Assembly: GCA_038147395.1 (NCBI GenBank)
Contig: JAYQTM010000001.1
Location: forward strand, 1,860,001 to 1,924,000
DNA length: 64,000 bases
From: Eutrophovita brisbanensis
Lineage (GTDB): Bacteria; Pseudomonadota; Gammaproteobacteria; Burkholderiales; Eutrophovitaceae
Reading direction: 5' to 3'
Part shown: positions 1 to 8,620 of the stretch, piece by piece
Position numbering within the stretch: the stretch's first letter is position 1
Layout of the letters: every line of letters begins with the position of its first letter
Notes under the pieces: generated by a model
The model's database searches: none
Told to the model about the DNA's origin: nothing
The model's input: the letters and a program-made list of their open reading frames with translations, nothing else
Made by a program: the position numbers and the translations under genes

Positions 1-270
1 CTTGTAGTAGGCGTGTATTTGATCAGCTCCACTAATCACGAGACCCGGCGCGGTACGACGCGATTTCGATTCAAAGTACTGATTCCATTTCTCTGGATTC
101 CCATTACGCATCCCCATGTTATATGCCTGGGGAGCAAGCTTCATAAGGCTCTCAGCCTGCATTGCAACCGATCCAGCAGCATTAGCATGCGGCAGCATTT
201 GGGTCGTTAACGCGAATGCGACAAACAACCCTGATACAACGAACTTCCAACTAACTTTTTTTTGATTCAT
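1..270 (-). CDS. Partial secreted protein of unknown function
   Basis: An open frame of 90 codons runs from an ATG at 270 to the window edge without a stop, so the gene continues beyond position 1. The N-terminus has a classic Sec signal peptide: basic MNQKKVSWK, a hydrophobic stretch to about residue 24, then a small-residue site around HANAA near residue 31. The mature part seen (about 58 residues) is rich in Met, Gln, Asn and Lys. I do not recognise a family. The start is supported by the signal peptide and by the AT-rich sequence upstream. The overlapping plus-strand 65-codon frame is taken as a shadow of it. Confidence 0.6.
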   Translation of the reverse strand, partial: MNQKKVSWKFVVSGLFVAFALTTQMLPHANAAGSVAMQAESLMKLAPQAYNMGMRNGNPEKWNQYFESKSRRTAPGLVISGADQIHAYYK

Positions 271-392
271 AACAATATCAATCTGTATATCAATTAGCAT
301 GACACCAGTATCTTTAGACACCGGCCTCTCGCTTGTAAAAAGAAATAACGTAGACTCGACATTATAAATGGTTAGTCACATAGAGATACATC

Positions 393-929
393 TTGGTTAT
401 CTTATTCAATAAGCCCTTTGGCGTACTGTCTCAATTCACAGATGACTCGGGGCGTCAGACCCTTGCCGATTTCGTACCGCTAAAGGAAGTTTATCCAGCC
501 GGTCGACTCGACTACGACAGTGAGGGCTTGCTTCTACTCACGGATGACGGAAAGCTTCAGCACAAGTTATCGAGCCCGAAATTCAACAAAGAAAAGGTCT
601 ATTGGGCTCAGGTGGAAGGGGTCCCGAACGAGACAGCCTTAAAAGAGCTCATGAGCGGCGTTGTCATTCAGGGGAAAAAGACCAAACGAGCATTCGCCCG
701 AGTGATCCCCGAGCCAAATATTTGGGACCGTCATCCACCGATCCGGTATAGAAAATCGATACCCACATCCTGGTTAGAGATCACGATCACAGAGGGGCGC
801 AATCGCCAAGTCAGAAAAATGACTGCAGCCGTTGGATTCCCGACATTACGTTTAATTCGAGTGTCAATCGGAGCGTACTCAATCGGGACACTTGGACCTG
901 GGGAATGGATCATCGCGGATAAACGGTGA
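393..929 (+). CDS. rluE: 23S rRNA pseudouridine synthase, RluE/RsuA family
   Basis: The 178-residue protein belongs to the RsuA/RluB/RluE family, which isomerises uridine in rRNA. The catalytic motif is GRLDYDSEGLLLLT near residues 38-51, with the nucleophilic Asp in RLD. The C-terminal family motif EGRNRQVRKM is also present. The length and lack of an N-terminal S4 domain fit RluE (23S rRNA U2457 in E. coli) better than RsuA or RluB. The start is an apparent TTG at 393; no in-frame ATG is available upstream before a stop. The next gene, the YgiQ-type protein, follows on the same strand about 50 bases later. The subfamily call is an inference from length and motifs. Confidence 0.85.
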   Translation: MVILFNKPFGVLSQFTDDSGRQTLADFVPLKEVYPAGRLDYDSEGLLLLTDDGKLQHKLSSPKFNKEKVYWAQVEGVPNETALKELMSGVVIQGKKTKRAFARVIPEPNIWDRHPPIRYRKSIPTSWLEITITEGRNRQVRKMTAAVGFPTLRLIRVSIGAYSIGTLGPGEWIIADKR

Positions 930-981
930 TCGCACAACAGATGATGGTTTACACTACCAACAAATCAAACACCGCAAAGTC

Positions 982-3093
982 ATGTTAACGGATCCCAAAG
1001 ACATTTTTCAGTACAAAAAATATTGGGCTGCTCGATTCGGAACCGCACCGTTTCTGCCGATGTCTCGCGATGAGATGGACGAATTGGGCTGGGATCAGTG
1101 CGATGTCATCTTGGTCACTGGTGATGCCTATGTTGATCATCCCAGTTTTGGCATGGCCATCATTGGTCGCCTGCTCGAGAGTCAAGGCTTCAGAGTCGGG
1201 ATCATTGCTCAACCCGATTGGTCCAGTCCGGACGCCTTTCAAGCACTAGGCGAACCCAACCTTTACTTTGGAGTCACCGCAGGGAACATGGACTCCATGG
1301 TAAATCGGTACACATCTGATAAAAAAATTCGTACAGACGATGCGTACACTCCCAACGCCGAGCCAGGGAAAAGACCAGACCGAAGTGTCATTGTCTACAG
1401 CCAGAGGATCAGAGAAGGATGTAAGACAAAACCCATCGTATTGGGAGGCATCGAATCTAGTCTCAGGCGGATAGCTCACTTCGATTATTGGTCAGAAAAA
1501 GTTCGCCGATCCATCTTGCTCGACGCAAAAGCTGACATTCTGTTGTATGGAAATGCAGAGCGCGCCCTTGTCGAACTCACACACCGTATCGCTTCTGGTG
1601 AAGCCATTGAAGACATTCGTGATATCCGGGGAACCGTGTTCGTCTCAAAAAACATCGATCCTAAGTGGACAGAGCAAGACTCTACCGAAATCGACCGACC
1701 GGGCGCAATAGCACCACCTGTTGACCCATACCAAATGACAAATAATGGGGATAGCAAGCCCGAGGCAAGCTTATCGTCAGCATCACCCCAAGTGCTCTCA
1801 AAAAAATCAGCACGACAAAACACCGTTGTGAGACTGCCATCCTTTGAGACGGTAGCCAATGACCAGGTGATGTATGCGCACACCTCGCGCGTCCTGCACC
1901 TTGAATCGAATCCAGGTAACGCGCGCGCGTTGATCCAAAAACACGGAACTAGAGACGTATGGCTTAATCCGCCTCCAGTGCCCCTGAGCACAGGTGAAAT
2001 GGACAAAGTTTACGAACTTCCTTACGCGAGACGCCCGCATCCGTTCTACGGTAATAAAAAAATCCCTGCGTTCGATATGATTCGTTTCTCGGTCACCATT
2101 CAACGCGGTTGCTTCGGTGGTTGTACGTTCTGCTCGATTACTGAGCATGAGGGCAGAATCATACAAAACCGATCAGAGGATTCTATTGTCAGAGAAGTTG
2201 AGCACATTCAAAAAAATGTTCCAGACTTTACAGGCGTCATCTCTGATCTCGGCGGACCAACTGCGAACATGTACCGCCTCGCATGTAAAAGTAAGAAAAT
2301 TGAATCATCGTGCAGAAAACTCTCGTGTGTTTTTCCTGGAATCTGCCCAAACCTAAACACAAACCATTCATCCTTAATTGGTTTATATAAAAGAGTCCGA
2401 TCGCTACCAGGAATTAAAAAAGTCCTCATCGGTTCGGGTGTTCGATACGATCTGGCTATTGAATCTCCAGAATACGTCAAGGAACTTGCGCAACACCATG
2501 TGGGTGGTTATCTAAAGATCGCACCTGAGGCAATAGGTGAGGGACCTTTATCAAAAATGATGAAACCTGGTGTAGGAACCTACTATCGATTCAAAGAATT
2601 ATTCGACCGGTACTCGAAACAAGTTGGGAAAGAGCAATACCTCATCCCCTATTTCATCGCCGCTCATCCAGGCACGACAGACCAAGACATGCTTGAGCTT
2701 GCCATCTGGCTCAAATCAAACGGTTTTCGCGCAGATCAAGTACAGGCCTTTCTACCTTCTCCGATGGCAATTGCAACAGCGATGTATCACACAGAAAAAA
2801 ACCCGCTTCGGAAAGTGACTGACACAAGTGAACAGGTTGTCATCCCGAAAGGGATCAGAAAGCGTCGACTTCACAAGGCGTTTCTTCGATATCACGATCC
2901 AGAGAATTGGCCACTTCTGAGAGATGCACTGAAAAAAATGGGACGAGCCGACTTAATCGGTCCTGGCAAAAAGCATCTGATTCCGAATTTCCAACCCAAA
3001 GGAACAGGATTTCGTCCAGAGGGAAGCCGGCGACCAAAAAAATACCAGAACTTCAGAACAACTCATACTGGGTTACCCAAAAACCCGAGCTGA
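982..3093 (+). CDS. YgiQ-type radical SAM protein
   Basis: A 703-residue protein of the YgiQ family (UPF0313). An N-terminal B12-binding-like region precedes a radical SAM core whose cluster motif reads CFGGCTFC (CxxxCxxC), coded near 2110-2135, followed by further SAM-core sequence such as KIAPEA. The C-terminal tail is basic and rich in Lys, Arg and Pro, as is usual in this family. The ATG at 982 is chosen because homology begins at MLTDPKDIFQY; the longer frame from 892 only overlaps the end of rluE. The cellular substrate of YgiQ proteins is not established, so no reaction is assigned. Confidence 0.9.
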   Translation: MLTDPKDIFQYKKYWAARFGTAPFLPMSRDEMDELGWDQCDVILVTGDAYVDHPSFGMAIIGRLLESQGFRVGIIAQPDWSSPDAFQALGEPNLYFGVTAGNMDSMVNRYTSDKKIRTDDAYTPNAEPGKRPDRSVIVYSQRIREGCKTKPIVLGGIESSLRRIAHFDYWSEKVRRSILLDAKADILLYGNAERALVELTHRIASGEAIEDIRDIRGTVFVSKNIDPKWTEQDSTEIDRPGAIAPPVDPYQMTNNGDSKPEASLSSASPQVLSKKSARQNTVVRLPSFETVANDQVMYAHTSRVLHLESNPGNARALIQKHGTRDVWLNPPPVPLSTGEMDKVYELPYARRPHPFYGNKKIPAFDMIRFSVTIQRGCFGGCTFCSITEHEGRIIQNRSEDSIVREVEHIQKNVPDFTGVISDLGGPTANMYRLACKSKKIESSCRKLSCVFPGICPNLNTNHSSLIGLYKRVRSLPGIKKVLIGSGVRYDLAIESPEYVKELAQHHVGGYLKIAPEAIGEGPLSKMMKPGVGTYYRFKELFDRYSKQVGKEQYLIPYFIAAHPGTTDQDMLELAIWLKSNGFRADQVQAFLPSPMAIATAMYHTEKNPLRKVTDTSEQVVIPKGIRKRRLHKAFLRYHDPENWPLLRDALKKMGRADLIGPGKKHLIPNFQPKGTGFRPEGSRRPKKYQNFRTTHTGLPKNPS

Positions 3094-3099
3094 GCAAAA

Positions 3100-3888
3100 C
3101 TATTTTCCTGAAAACTTGGGGCGTCTCTTCTCTTTGAAGCTTTTCAATCCCTCTTGAAAATCGCTCGTCTGTAATAAGCTTCTTTGAATCTTTCCAAGTT
3201 CTTGATATCCGGCCTCCTCACCATGGAGTTTGACTGACCTCGCATTGATGAGTGTGTGTTGAACGGCCAACGGAGCGGACTCGCAGATCATTTCCGCGAG
3301 CTGAAGTGCACGCGTTTTTTCTTCTCCAACTGGAACAACCTCTTGAACAAAATTGAGACTCTTGGCGGTCTGCGCATCGAATTCTTCTCCCGTTAAGAGA
3401 TACTTCATTGCGTTCCCCCACCCAGCCCGAGCGACCATACGCCCCGTTGCCCCACCGCCCGGGATGATTCCACGCTGGACCTCAATTTGTGCGAACCGAG
3501 AATTTTCTGCAGCAATCACAATATCCGAGGCAAGCATGAGCTCGATGCCGAGTGTGAAGCAAATTCCTTTGACCGCACAAATAACGGGTTTTGTCCGATA
3601 TGGCGGCCTGAGTCCAAAGATGTCAATTTTTCCCTCAGTGGCCATGATGAAATCATCATTTAAATGCTCGGCCATCTTCGGTAAATCAAGTCCCGCCGTA
3701 AAATGGTTTCCGCTCGCTGAGATCACCGCACAGCGAAGATCTGGACTGTCTTCGTACGCATTGTATGCATCCGATAACTCGCGAAACATCTTTGGTGTGA
3801 AACCGTTATATTTTTCGGGTCGATCAATCGTGATATCGAAAATTGGACCAATCTCGCGTATTGCGATTCTCCCGTCAGCATCATTCAT
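3100..3888 (-). CDS. Enoyl-CoA hydratase/isomerase family protein
   Basis: A 262-residue crotonase-fold protein. The N-terminal ITIDRPEKYNGF element and the oxyanion-hole region HFTAGLDL are both visible, as is the second region around IPGGGATGRM. The ATG at 3888 has GGAG nine bases upstream, whereas the GTG at 3906 has no ribosome-binding site. It is the last gene of a minus-strand trio with the methyltransferase (22 bases upstream) and the SDR. The substrate is unknown; crotonases hydrate or isomerise acyl-CoA thioesters. It converges on the YgiQ-type gene, separated by 6 bases. Confidence 0.85.
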   Translation of the reverse strand: MNDADGRIAIREIGPIFDITIDRPEKYNGFTPKMFRELSDAYNAYEDSPDLRCAVISASGNHFTAGLDLPKMAEHLNDDFIMATEGKIDIFGLRPPYRTKPVICAVKGICFTLGIELMLASDIVIAAENSRFAQIEVQRGIIPGGGATGRMVARAGWGNAMKYLLTGEEFDAQTAKSLNFVQEVVPVGEEKTRALQLAEMICESAPLAVQHTLINARSVKLHGEEAGYQELGKIQRSLLQTSDFQEGLKSFKEKRRPKFSGK

Positions 3889-3909
3889 TTCACTCAACTC
3901 CACCACGTA

Positions 3910-4749
3910 TCATGGTTTCACAAAGACTCCCTGATACACAGAGACTCTTCCCTCTTCTAAATTACGCACCACATTCTGTCTCATGGTTGCGGACTGCTCT
4001 CCCAACATGAGATGCACACCAAGAGGCGGACGTTGAGTCACATCACCAGTCTTTGCTGCAAGCTCACGATACTCTTCAATGAATTGATCAGTTGCATCCA
4101 ACCAGACCGATTCCTTCATCCCCTCACCTGAAATCAAATCGTAAATACTCGAAGGTGGTGATAGGAAACTCATCTCAGCTGAACGTGCCCAAGGAACTGG
4201 CAAATGGATGAGATCTCCGTGATCGACACCAAAGACCTCCTGGAAGACATAGGTTCCACCCGGCTTCAATACTCGGTTCACTTCTCGAATCAAGCGCTCC
4301 TTATCACGTATATTCATGCAAGATTGTTGGGTCCATACGACGTCGTATGTGTGATCGGCCACATTCAGGGACAGCGCGTCACCACAAAAAAAAGTCACTC
4401 GATCAGATAGTCCAGAAATTCTGGTCAGCTCGTTTGCGACATCACAGAATTCGCTAGTCAGGTCAACGCCATCGACGCGAACGCCAAATTCCTCCGCCAA
4501 CGTCCGAGCCGGACCACCCAAACCAGAGCCAAGATCTAACACACGGTGGTGAGATTGAAGTTTCGCAAAATTTGCCAACTTGACTGTCGCTGCACGCCCT
4601 CCAATATGAAATTCAGCTACCGGGGAAAAATCTCTCGATACAGCGTCTTGTATGTTGATACCGGACTCTTCTAACGCCCGAAGAATTCGCCCCATGAGTC
4701 CGGATTCGCCGTAGTGCTGATTGACTAGGTCATTTAATCGATCATTCAT
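3910..4749 (-). CDS. SAM-dependent methyltransferase
   Basis: A 279-residue class I methyltransferase. Motif I is VLDLGSGLGGPA near residues 90-101, followed by an acidic motif II (GVDLT), motif IV around YDVVWTQQSCMNI, and the post-motif VLKPGG. The overall pattern resembles the sarcosine/dimethylglycine and gamma-tocopherol methyltransferase group, which act on small amines or lipophilic rings, but the acceptor cannot be told from sequence. It sits between an SDR (26 bases upstream) and an enoyl-CoA hydratase, which suggests a small co-transcribed catabolic or modification set. Confidence 0.8.
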   Translation of the reverse strand: MNDRLNDLVNQHYGESGLMGRILRALEESGINIQDAVSRDFSPVAEFHIGGRAATVKLANFAKLQSHHRVLDLGSGLGGPARTLAEEFGVRVDGVDLTSEFCDVANELTRISGLSDRVTFFCGDALSLNVADHTYDVVWTQQSCMNIRDKERLIREVNRVLKPGGTYVFQEVFGVDHGDLIHLPVPWARSAEMSFLSPPSSIYDLISGEGMKESVWLDATDQFIEEYRELAAKTGDVTQRPPLGVHLMLGEQSATMRQNVVRNLEEGRVSVYQGVFVKP

Positions 4750-4774
4750 ACCGCTCCCCCTTCGACATATTTGC

Positions 4775-5542
4775 CTAGCAAGCCGAGATCCCGCCGTCTA
4801 CCGTGTAGGCCGCACCGGTGCACATCGCTGACTCGTCGGACGCTAGAAACGTGATCATATTCACAACCTCGTCCGAAGTACCGTAACGCCCAAGTGGGAT
4901 CCCTTTAAGGACCTCTTTTTTTGCTTCCTCAGCCGCCCCGGGGGATCGATTCTCCTCGATAGATCGCATCATGCGCGTCTCAGTAGGTCCCGGAAGCACA
5001 CAATTGACCCGAATGTTATGGCCCGTGTTTTCCATGGCTGCTGTTTTCATCAGCCCCATTTCAGCATGTTTGCTGGCCACGTAAGCTGAATTCCCGAGAC
5101 CTCTTGCCTTGAGTCCTGCAATCGAGGAAGTGATGATGACACTCCCTCCTCTACTCCTCATGCTTGGGAGCACATATTTCAAACCAAGAAAGACGCCGCG
5201 TACATTAATGGCCATAACTTGATCAAATACATCGGTCGGATAATCTGGGATGGGAAATGCCGCACCCTCAATTCCCGCATTGAGCAAGACACAATCAGGC
5301 TCGCCAAATCGGGCTTGGCACGAGTCAATCATTTTTTTATTGAGGTCTTCGAGAGCGACATCACCGACCAAAAAAGCACTTTTCTCCTCCGTGAGTTCTT
5401 CGACGAGTTGCTCGAGTGCAGACTGATTGCGACCGACCATAAAAACACTCGCACCCTCTTTGACAAATCGTCTTGCCGCCGCCGCACCAATACCGTTACT
5501 CGCGCCAGTAATGAGCGCAATCTTTCCTGCTAAACGTTGCAT
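4775..5542 (-). CDS. Short-chain dehydrogenase/reductase (SDR)
   Basis: A 255-residue classical SDR. The cofactor loop is TGASNGIG (residues 13-20), followed by the NAG motif (LLNAG near residue 90), catalytic Ser in TSS, and the YVASK catalytic Tyr-Lys pair. The C-terminal VDGG motif is typical of the FabG-like group. The NAD(P)(H) preference is not clear. It is the first gene of a minus-strand run with the methyltransferase and hydratase. An intrinsic terminator just upstream (5595-5621) separates it from the beta-propeller gene. Confidence 0.85.
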   Translation of the reverse strand: MQRLAGKIALITGASNGIGAAAARRFVKEGASVFMVGRNQSALEQLVEELTEEKSAFLVGDVALEDLNKKMIDSCQARFGEPDCVLLNAGIEGAAFPIPDYPTDVFDQVMAINVRGVFLGLKYVLPSMRSRGGSVIITSSIAGLKARGLGNSAYVASKHAEMGLMKTAAMENTGHNIRVNCVLPGPTETRMMRSIEENRSPGAAEEAKKEVLKGIPLGRYGTSDEVVNMITFLASDESAMCTGAAYTVDGGISAC

Positions 5543-5590
5543 ATCAAGCCCCTAAATTGTTTTTTTAATATCAAAAACATTTTAGCGAAC

Positions 5591-5621
5591 AAAAAAAATC
5601 CTCACCCAAGGTGAGGATTTT
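5591..5621 (-). terminator. Intrinsic terminator after the beta-propeller gene
   Basis: A perfect 12-base-pair stem (5595-5606 with 5610-5621) closes a 3-base loop. On the minus strand it ends in a run of eight U. It lies 20 bases downstream of the stop of the YVTN gene and before the SDR, so it most likely ends the beta-propeller transcript. Confidence 0.85.
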
Positions 5622-5640
5622 CTAGAGTTTTAAAACGTTT

Positions 5641-6674
5641 TTATTGCCAAACAGAGTCAAGACTTCCAACGGATTTTGGATACGATACGATGCCCCAAGG
5701 CATCGCAAAACCTGTCAGCCGTTTCACAACTGTGAGATCAGCGGCGTTAAGGACTACCACCTCATCCGAGCGCCCACAGGCAACAAGAATTTTTGAATCG
5801 TCTGGGGTAAACGTAAAGTGCCAACACCGCTTACCGGTTTCACCTCGACCCAACTCCTCCCAAGTAGAAGTGTCGAAAACCTGAATCACCTCCCCTTTTG
5901 CGAGCGCAACGTACAATTTACTCCCATCTCTGCTGAAAGACATACCATAGGGAACCTCTCCAGTTTCAACATCACGAATCACATCAAAGTTAGAGTCCAT
6001 CACGACGATGCTGTTACCGTATTCAATACTACCCACGTAGGTATTACCGTCAGGAGAGACTTTGATCCCTCGAGGTCGATACCCGAATGGCTTTGTGTCG
6101 ACAGTTTTAACTAAATCTCCAGTTGCGATGTCGTGAACAGTAATATTTTCATCTGCTTCGTTCGTAATCACTAATTTGGACTGATTTTCGCTGGCTCCTC
6201 CTCATCCTCTTCGCGCTGCTCCTGTAGCTTCATCGCCTCCTCAGAACCTGGTTTTGGTGGAGGTCCGCCAAGCGAGGCAGGCTCAAACGAAATATAAGCC
6301 TTGTTTCCAATAACCCGAACAAATTCAGGGTTTTCACCTACTTCAATATGCTTTTTGACTGCACCCGACTCTCTATCAATCAGGCTAATGTCACCCCCAT
6401 CAACGTTGGCAACAACAATGGTCTTACCATCGGGAGTGATCCCGATGCCGCGTGGCCCCTTGCCTTCTACGTCAATCTCGCCAGCAACCTCAAGTGTTTC
6501 CAAGTCAATGACCGTGATGTTCCCTTTTTGATTGGTGACATACGCCAAGGGTGAAGTATCTGAGTTTTCGGTGGCAGATTCATCGCTTGAACAACCACTC
6601 AAGACGGACACTCCTACCAGAGCCAAACCAACCAACACTACTTTTACACAATTAAACAAACGAATATCTCCCAT
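5641..6674 (-). pseudogene. YVTN-type beta-propeller lipoprotein, split by an apparent frameshift
   Basis: Two overlapping frames together encode one protein. The upstream part (to 6171) has a lipoprotein signal ending in LSGC, then beta-propeller repeats such as YVTNQKGNITVIDL and GIGITPDGKTIVVAN. It ends in an acidic linker and an early TAG. The downstream part (from 6171) continues the repeats (GIKVSPDGNTYV, FTPDDSKILVA). Adding one A to the AAA run (top-strand TTT at 6175-6177) restores a single 344-codon frame. Such proteins are exported propellers of uncertain role, sometimes linked to redox or metal systems. The start at 6674 is tentative. The break may be a sequencing error rather than true decay. 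Confidence 0.75.
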
Positions 6675-6775
6675 GTCTTTTGAACATTTTTCAACAAATC
6701 GAAATTCATCCCTCTTAAATCCACGAGGTCTGACCAATGGGAACCGATGTTGTTCCCATTTCCGAACCGTCTAAG

Positions 6776-6982
6776 TTAACGGCTAACAGATCTTTGCAAA
6801 ATCAACCGCAGCGCCACAAATAGCACTCCGACAAGAATTACCGCACCAATATGCATTGGCTCAAGAAAATAATGCATGACGTTAGTCGACAAGGTGACTC
6901 CATGGCCCGCGTGAGCGTGTCCATAAAAAGAAATACAAACACCAAGCAAACCCAACAATATTGAGATCACGTACCTCATCAT
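6776..6982 (-). CDS. Small His-rich membrane protein, function unknown
   Basis: This 68-residue protein has a first hydrophobic segment (about residues 4-22) that could be a signal peptide, a His-rich middle (HAHAGHG, then HYFLEPMHIG) and a second membrane helix (about 45-62) followed by basic residues. I do not recognise a defined family. The clustered histidines are reminiscent of metal-linked small membrane proteins, but that is only a resemblance. It lies 100 bases upstream of the beta-propeller lipoprotein in the same orientation and could share its transcript. Confidence 0.55.
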   Translation of the reverse strand: MMRYVISILLGLLGVCISFYGHAHAGHGVTLSTNVMHYFLEPMHIGAVILVGVLFVALRLILQRSVSR

Positions 6983-7018
6983 TCACTCCTATTTAAGTTT
7001 CTCGAATTAATCCGAACA

Positions 7019-8617
7019 TCAGGCGGGCAAATAGCCTGCAAACTCTTTTTCAACGGCCTTGGGATCCTGGCCAAGTCCGGCGTTCACCCCCTGTGCCATA
7101 CCACCGGGATAAACATCTTCGATTCCATCCTCCACACCTTGCAAGCTCTCATTAGCGACATCGATTGGATTCTCTTTCGGCCCTTGAAAATCCTTTGCCA
7201 TATCGGTGTCCACCGCTCCGGGCATAACTCCAACAACCAACGTATTCTGGGCTGCTAGTTCCGCGCGAACCCCTTGAGTCATGGAGTAAGCCGCGGCCTT
7301 GGATGCAGAATACGAACCGCTGGCCGGCAAATTCACTTTCGAGAGTATCGATAAGACGTTTACGATCGCTCCACCACCGTTCGCTTTGAGCGTAGGCGCA
7401 AACGCTCGACACATCGCCATTGTTCCAAAGTAATTGACTTCCATCTCGCGCCGTGCATTTTCTGTGTCAGAGATCGATATCATCGACGTGTTGCCATTGG
7501 CTCCGGCGTTGTTGATCAAAAGGTCGACGTCTCGAGCAGCACCTACCGCGTTTTCAATCTGCGCCCCATCCGTGATGTCGAGCTGAAGGGCATGCACTTT
7601 ACCGGGATCAATCGATATCACCGAGTCCAACTGTTTCGGATCTCGCGCCGTGACGTACACCTTCTTCGCGCCTCTTTTAATCAAACACTCTACAAAAGCT
7701 CGACCAATTCCCCGGTTGGCACCCGAAACGAGTGCAACAGAACCCTCAATTTTCATCGTTATTTTCTCCCCATATTGACACACACTATTCGTGTACTCGG
7801 CGGTTAAATCTGTTTTATCAAGCCAATTAGGCTCCACTACGGGCGTTGGTATCGCTGATAATAGCGCTCGAGTATATCTGCTCTTTGGACGACTGAAAAC
7901 ATCAACTGTCTTACCATAGTCTTCAACACGTCCCTGGCGCATCACGAGAACGTGTTCACACAGGACACGCACGACCGACAAATCATGACTGATAAAAATA
8001 AGCGAACCATCATCTTGTAACTCACGCAACAAAATCAAAATCTGGGCCTGCGTTGACACATCAAGTCCAGACACCACCTCATCCGCAATGATCAGTTTCG
8101 GTTTTAAAGAAATAGCTCTAGCGATGCCCACTCGCTGCCTCTGCCCACCCGATAGCTCATGCGGATAACGTTCCATCAAACTCCTGGAAAGACCAACGCG
8201 TTCGAATAACTCTCGCGTTAATTCAAGTCCTTCTCTCCGCCCGGAAGCGAGCCGATAATGTAATAGAGGCTGAAGAATTGCCTCTCCTACTTTTCTTCTC
8301 GGATTAAGTGACGAGAGTGAGTCTTGAAAAATAAACTGTAACTTTGGCCTCAGTGCCTGTAACTGCAACGTGTCTAAATGCGTGATGTCGAGACCATCAA
8401 ATCTTATTCTGCCGCCACTGGGGGAATACAACCTGACAAGCGTTTTAGCCAATGATGTCTTGCCCGATCCACTCTCACCTACAATGCCAAGCGAACTCCC
8501 CTGATCAAGGGAAAAACTGATGTCTGAATAAATCTCTTTCTCACTTGGCATGGCGAATTTCCACGACCCGTCATGAGAAGGAAGCTTGAGAGATAAGTCA
8601 TCAACGCGAAGTAGCAT
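7019..8617 (-). CDS. ABC transporter ATPase (DppF/OppF type) fused in frame to an SDR
   Basis: One frame of 532 codons carries two complete domains. Residues 1 to about 262 form an oligopeptide-type ATPase: Walker A GESGSGKTS, the LSGGQRQR signature, Walker B LIIADE and the H-loop ISHD. A short linker follows. From about residue 289 (MKIEGSVALVSGANRGIG) there is a full short-chain dehydrogenase with NNAG, a catalytic Ser region and YSASK. GGGGAG lies nine bases before the internal ATG, so the SDR may also be translated alone. The gene follows the DppD-like ATPase by 3 bases and completes the importer. The joining could be a real fusion, a recently lost stop codon, or a sequence error. Confidence 0.8.
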   Translation of the reverse strand: MLLRVDDLSLKLPSHDGSWKFAMPSEKEIYSDISFSLDQGSSLGIVGESGSGKTSLAKTLVRLYSPSGGRIRFDGLDITHLDTLQLQALRPKLQFIFQDSLSSLNPRRKVGEAILQPLLHYRLASGRREGLELTRELFERVGLSRSLMERYPHELSGGQRQRVGIARAISLKPKLIIADEVVSGLDVSTQAQILILLRELQDDGSLIFISHDLSVVRVLCEHVLVMRQGRVEDYGKTVDVFSRPKSRYTRALLSAIPTPVVEPNWLDKTDLTAEYTNSVCQYGEKITMKIEGSVALVSGANRGIGRAFVECLIKRGAKKVYVTARDPKQLDSVISIDPGKVHALQLDITDGAQIENAVGAARDVDLLINNAGANGNTSMISISDTENARREMEVNYFGTMAMCRAFAPTLKANGGGAIVNVLSILSKVNLPASGSYSASKAAAYSMTQGVRAELAAQNTLVVGVMPGAVDTDMAKDFQGPKENPIDVANESLQGVEDGIEDVYPGGMAQGVNAGLGQDPKAVEKEFAGYLPA

Positions 8618-8620
8618 CGA

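Noticed and set aside
1485..2006. Minus-strand 173-codon frame opposite the YgiQ-type gene
   Set aside because: It is antisense to a conserved radical SAM gene and has no family motif.
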